Source: Zygnema circumcarinatum (lineage: Eukaryota; Streptophyta; Zygnematophyceae; Zygnematales; Zygnemataceae). Taken from it: a stretch of 45,169 nt of DNA. Numbering within the stretch: the first letter of the stretch is position 1; each line of letters starts with the position of its first letter. The position numbers and the translations under genes were made by a program. The notes beneath the pieces are model-generated. The model made no database searches and was not told the DNA's origin. It was given only the letters and a program-made list of their open reading frames with translations. The DNA lies in contig CM074804.1 of NCBI GenBank assembly GCA_037447605.1, forward strand, positions 4,336,101 to 4,381,269, read 5' to 3'. This document shows, piece after piece, positions 44,296 through 45,169 of this stretch.

Positions 44296-45169
44296 GTGAG
44301 TTCTGGTGACTGGTGTGTGTGTTCTGGTGTGTGTCGTGGATTCGCAGTTTCTTTGGAGTAGCACATCATTAAATTCATTTTTACCCTATCATTTCTTGAA
44401 GGGATTTTTGCATCTCTCATGGCTCTGCGCAATAAATGCAGGAAAGGATAAAAAAATCCTAAAGCATGCGCAATTTAAGTTCTTTCCTAGCTAACATGTA
44501 TGCAGCATAAAATGAAGACGGGCTTCAGAGCTACCGGGGTTCTGCATTTTAAGGTTTCTTAAAGTTTCAGTTCTTGTAGTTACGTACTATTTCTTCTTCT
44601 AAAGTAACCGTTTTTGAATTCAAGTTCTCGGGGTGTTGGGGTCTTAGCGTAAACGAACAGTTTGAGCCTCACATTGACATTTTTTTCCTTACACTGTTAG
44701 ATTCCTATTGTTTTTTTTTCGGGCTTCATCGTGTAACAGACATGCGTGTGTCATTGATAATAGTCTATTTTTACGTTTCTACAAATAAGATTCATCTTTT
44801 TGCAGATTTTTTCTGACAGAGTGAACGTTTCGTCTTTTTCTCACCCTCAGCGTCTCCCACCTTTCTCCTTTCTACTTTCTCGTCCACCCCTCTTGTCCCT
44901 CTTCTTACTCTCTCGTTCTCATCTCCCCGCCTCCCTATCTTTCCTCCCTCCTCTCCTGACCCTCTCCTCTCCTGACCCCCTATCACTCTCTCCGCCCTCT
45001 CCCTCTCTCCCTCTTTCCTTCTCTCCTCTTCACCTCCACCCTCTCTCCGTCCGCCCTTTTCCTCTCTTCCCCCTATCGCCCTCCTCCTCCCTCTCCACCC
45101 CTCGCTTCCCCCTTCGCCCTTCCCCCCTCCCTTCTCCATCTTCTACCTCTTACCCTCTCCCCTTTCCCC
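44296..45169 (+). other. Intron of the last gene, ending the window in a pyrimidine tract
   Basis: The first 500 bases are AT-rich and featureless. From about 44835 to the window end the coding strand is almost only C and T (CCCTCT, CTCCTCC and CTCTCC words), as in introns of the other plus-strand genes. No acceptor is reached before the window ends. Confidence 0.5.

Noticed and set aside
1-45169. CRISPR array, operon or bacterial defence system
   Set aside because: No regularly spaced direct repeats were found; all genes are intron-containing and widely spaced, as in a eukaryotic nuclear genome.

Overview
This is a nuclear window from a eukaryote. Every complete gene is split by GT-AG introns, start codons mostly sit in a GCCATGG-like context, and there are no operons. 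The gene set points to the green-plant lineage, most likely a streptophyte alga or another plant-like alga. It includes a DUF7870/FkbM-like membrane protein, a protein like Arabidopsis At2g13690, a plastid-type DUF3598-like protein, a plant-type CCR4/EEP-fold hydrolase, and telo-box motifs (AACCCTAAA) upstream of a gene. I cannot name a species. Family names come from recognising motifs, not from a search.

Layout, left to right: 3' half of a mitochondrial SUV3-type RNA helicase (+, 106-2555); At2g13690-like conserved protein (-, 4612-6226); pirin/YhhW-type cupin with a mitochondrial-looking presequence (-, 7013-9604); a 994-bp foldback transposon (11044-12037); thymidine kinase with a long N-terminal extension (+, 12609-14960); a GT23 (FUT8-like) glycosyltransferase (+, 16205-21696) holding a 1.1-kb pyrimidine-only intron; a repeat-rich, CpG-rich stretch; a small secreted protein with two PAN/apple-like modules (+, 24604-25375); another candidate inverted-repeat element (26571-27685); a DUF3598-like plastid protein (+, 28815-32211); a CCR4-type endonuclease/exonuclease/phosphatase (+, 34187-38183); a second foldback transposon of the same family (38835-39777); a DUF7870/FkbM-like type II membrane protein (+, 40108-43316); and the first exon of an unidentified gene (+, 44110 onward).

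The genes look like unrelated housekeeping or secretory-pathway genes, not a pathway cluster. I rebuilt the exons by requiring GT-AG borders, phase continuity and family motifs. Six of the seven complete genes close in frame from ATG to stop; the GT23 gene has one unresolved exon border. The most unusual content is non-coding: two members of a non-autonomous foldback family with near-perfect arms, exact 8-9 bp target duplications and a shared promoter-like loop; a dispersed repeat seen six times; and introns that carry long purine or pyrimidine tracts, sometimes paired within one intron. I found no CRISPR array, rRNA or convincing tRNA.
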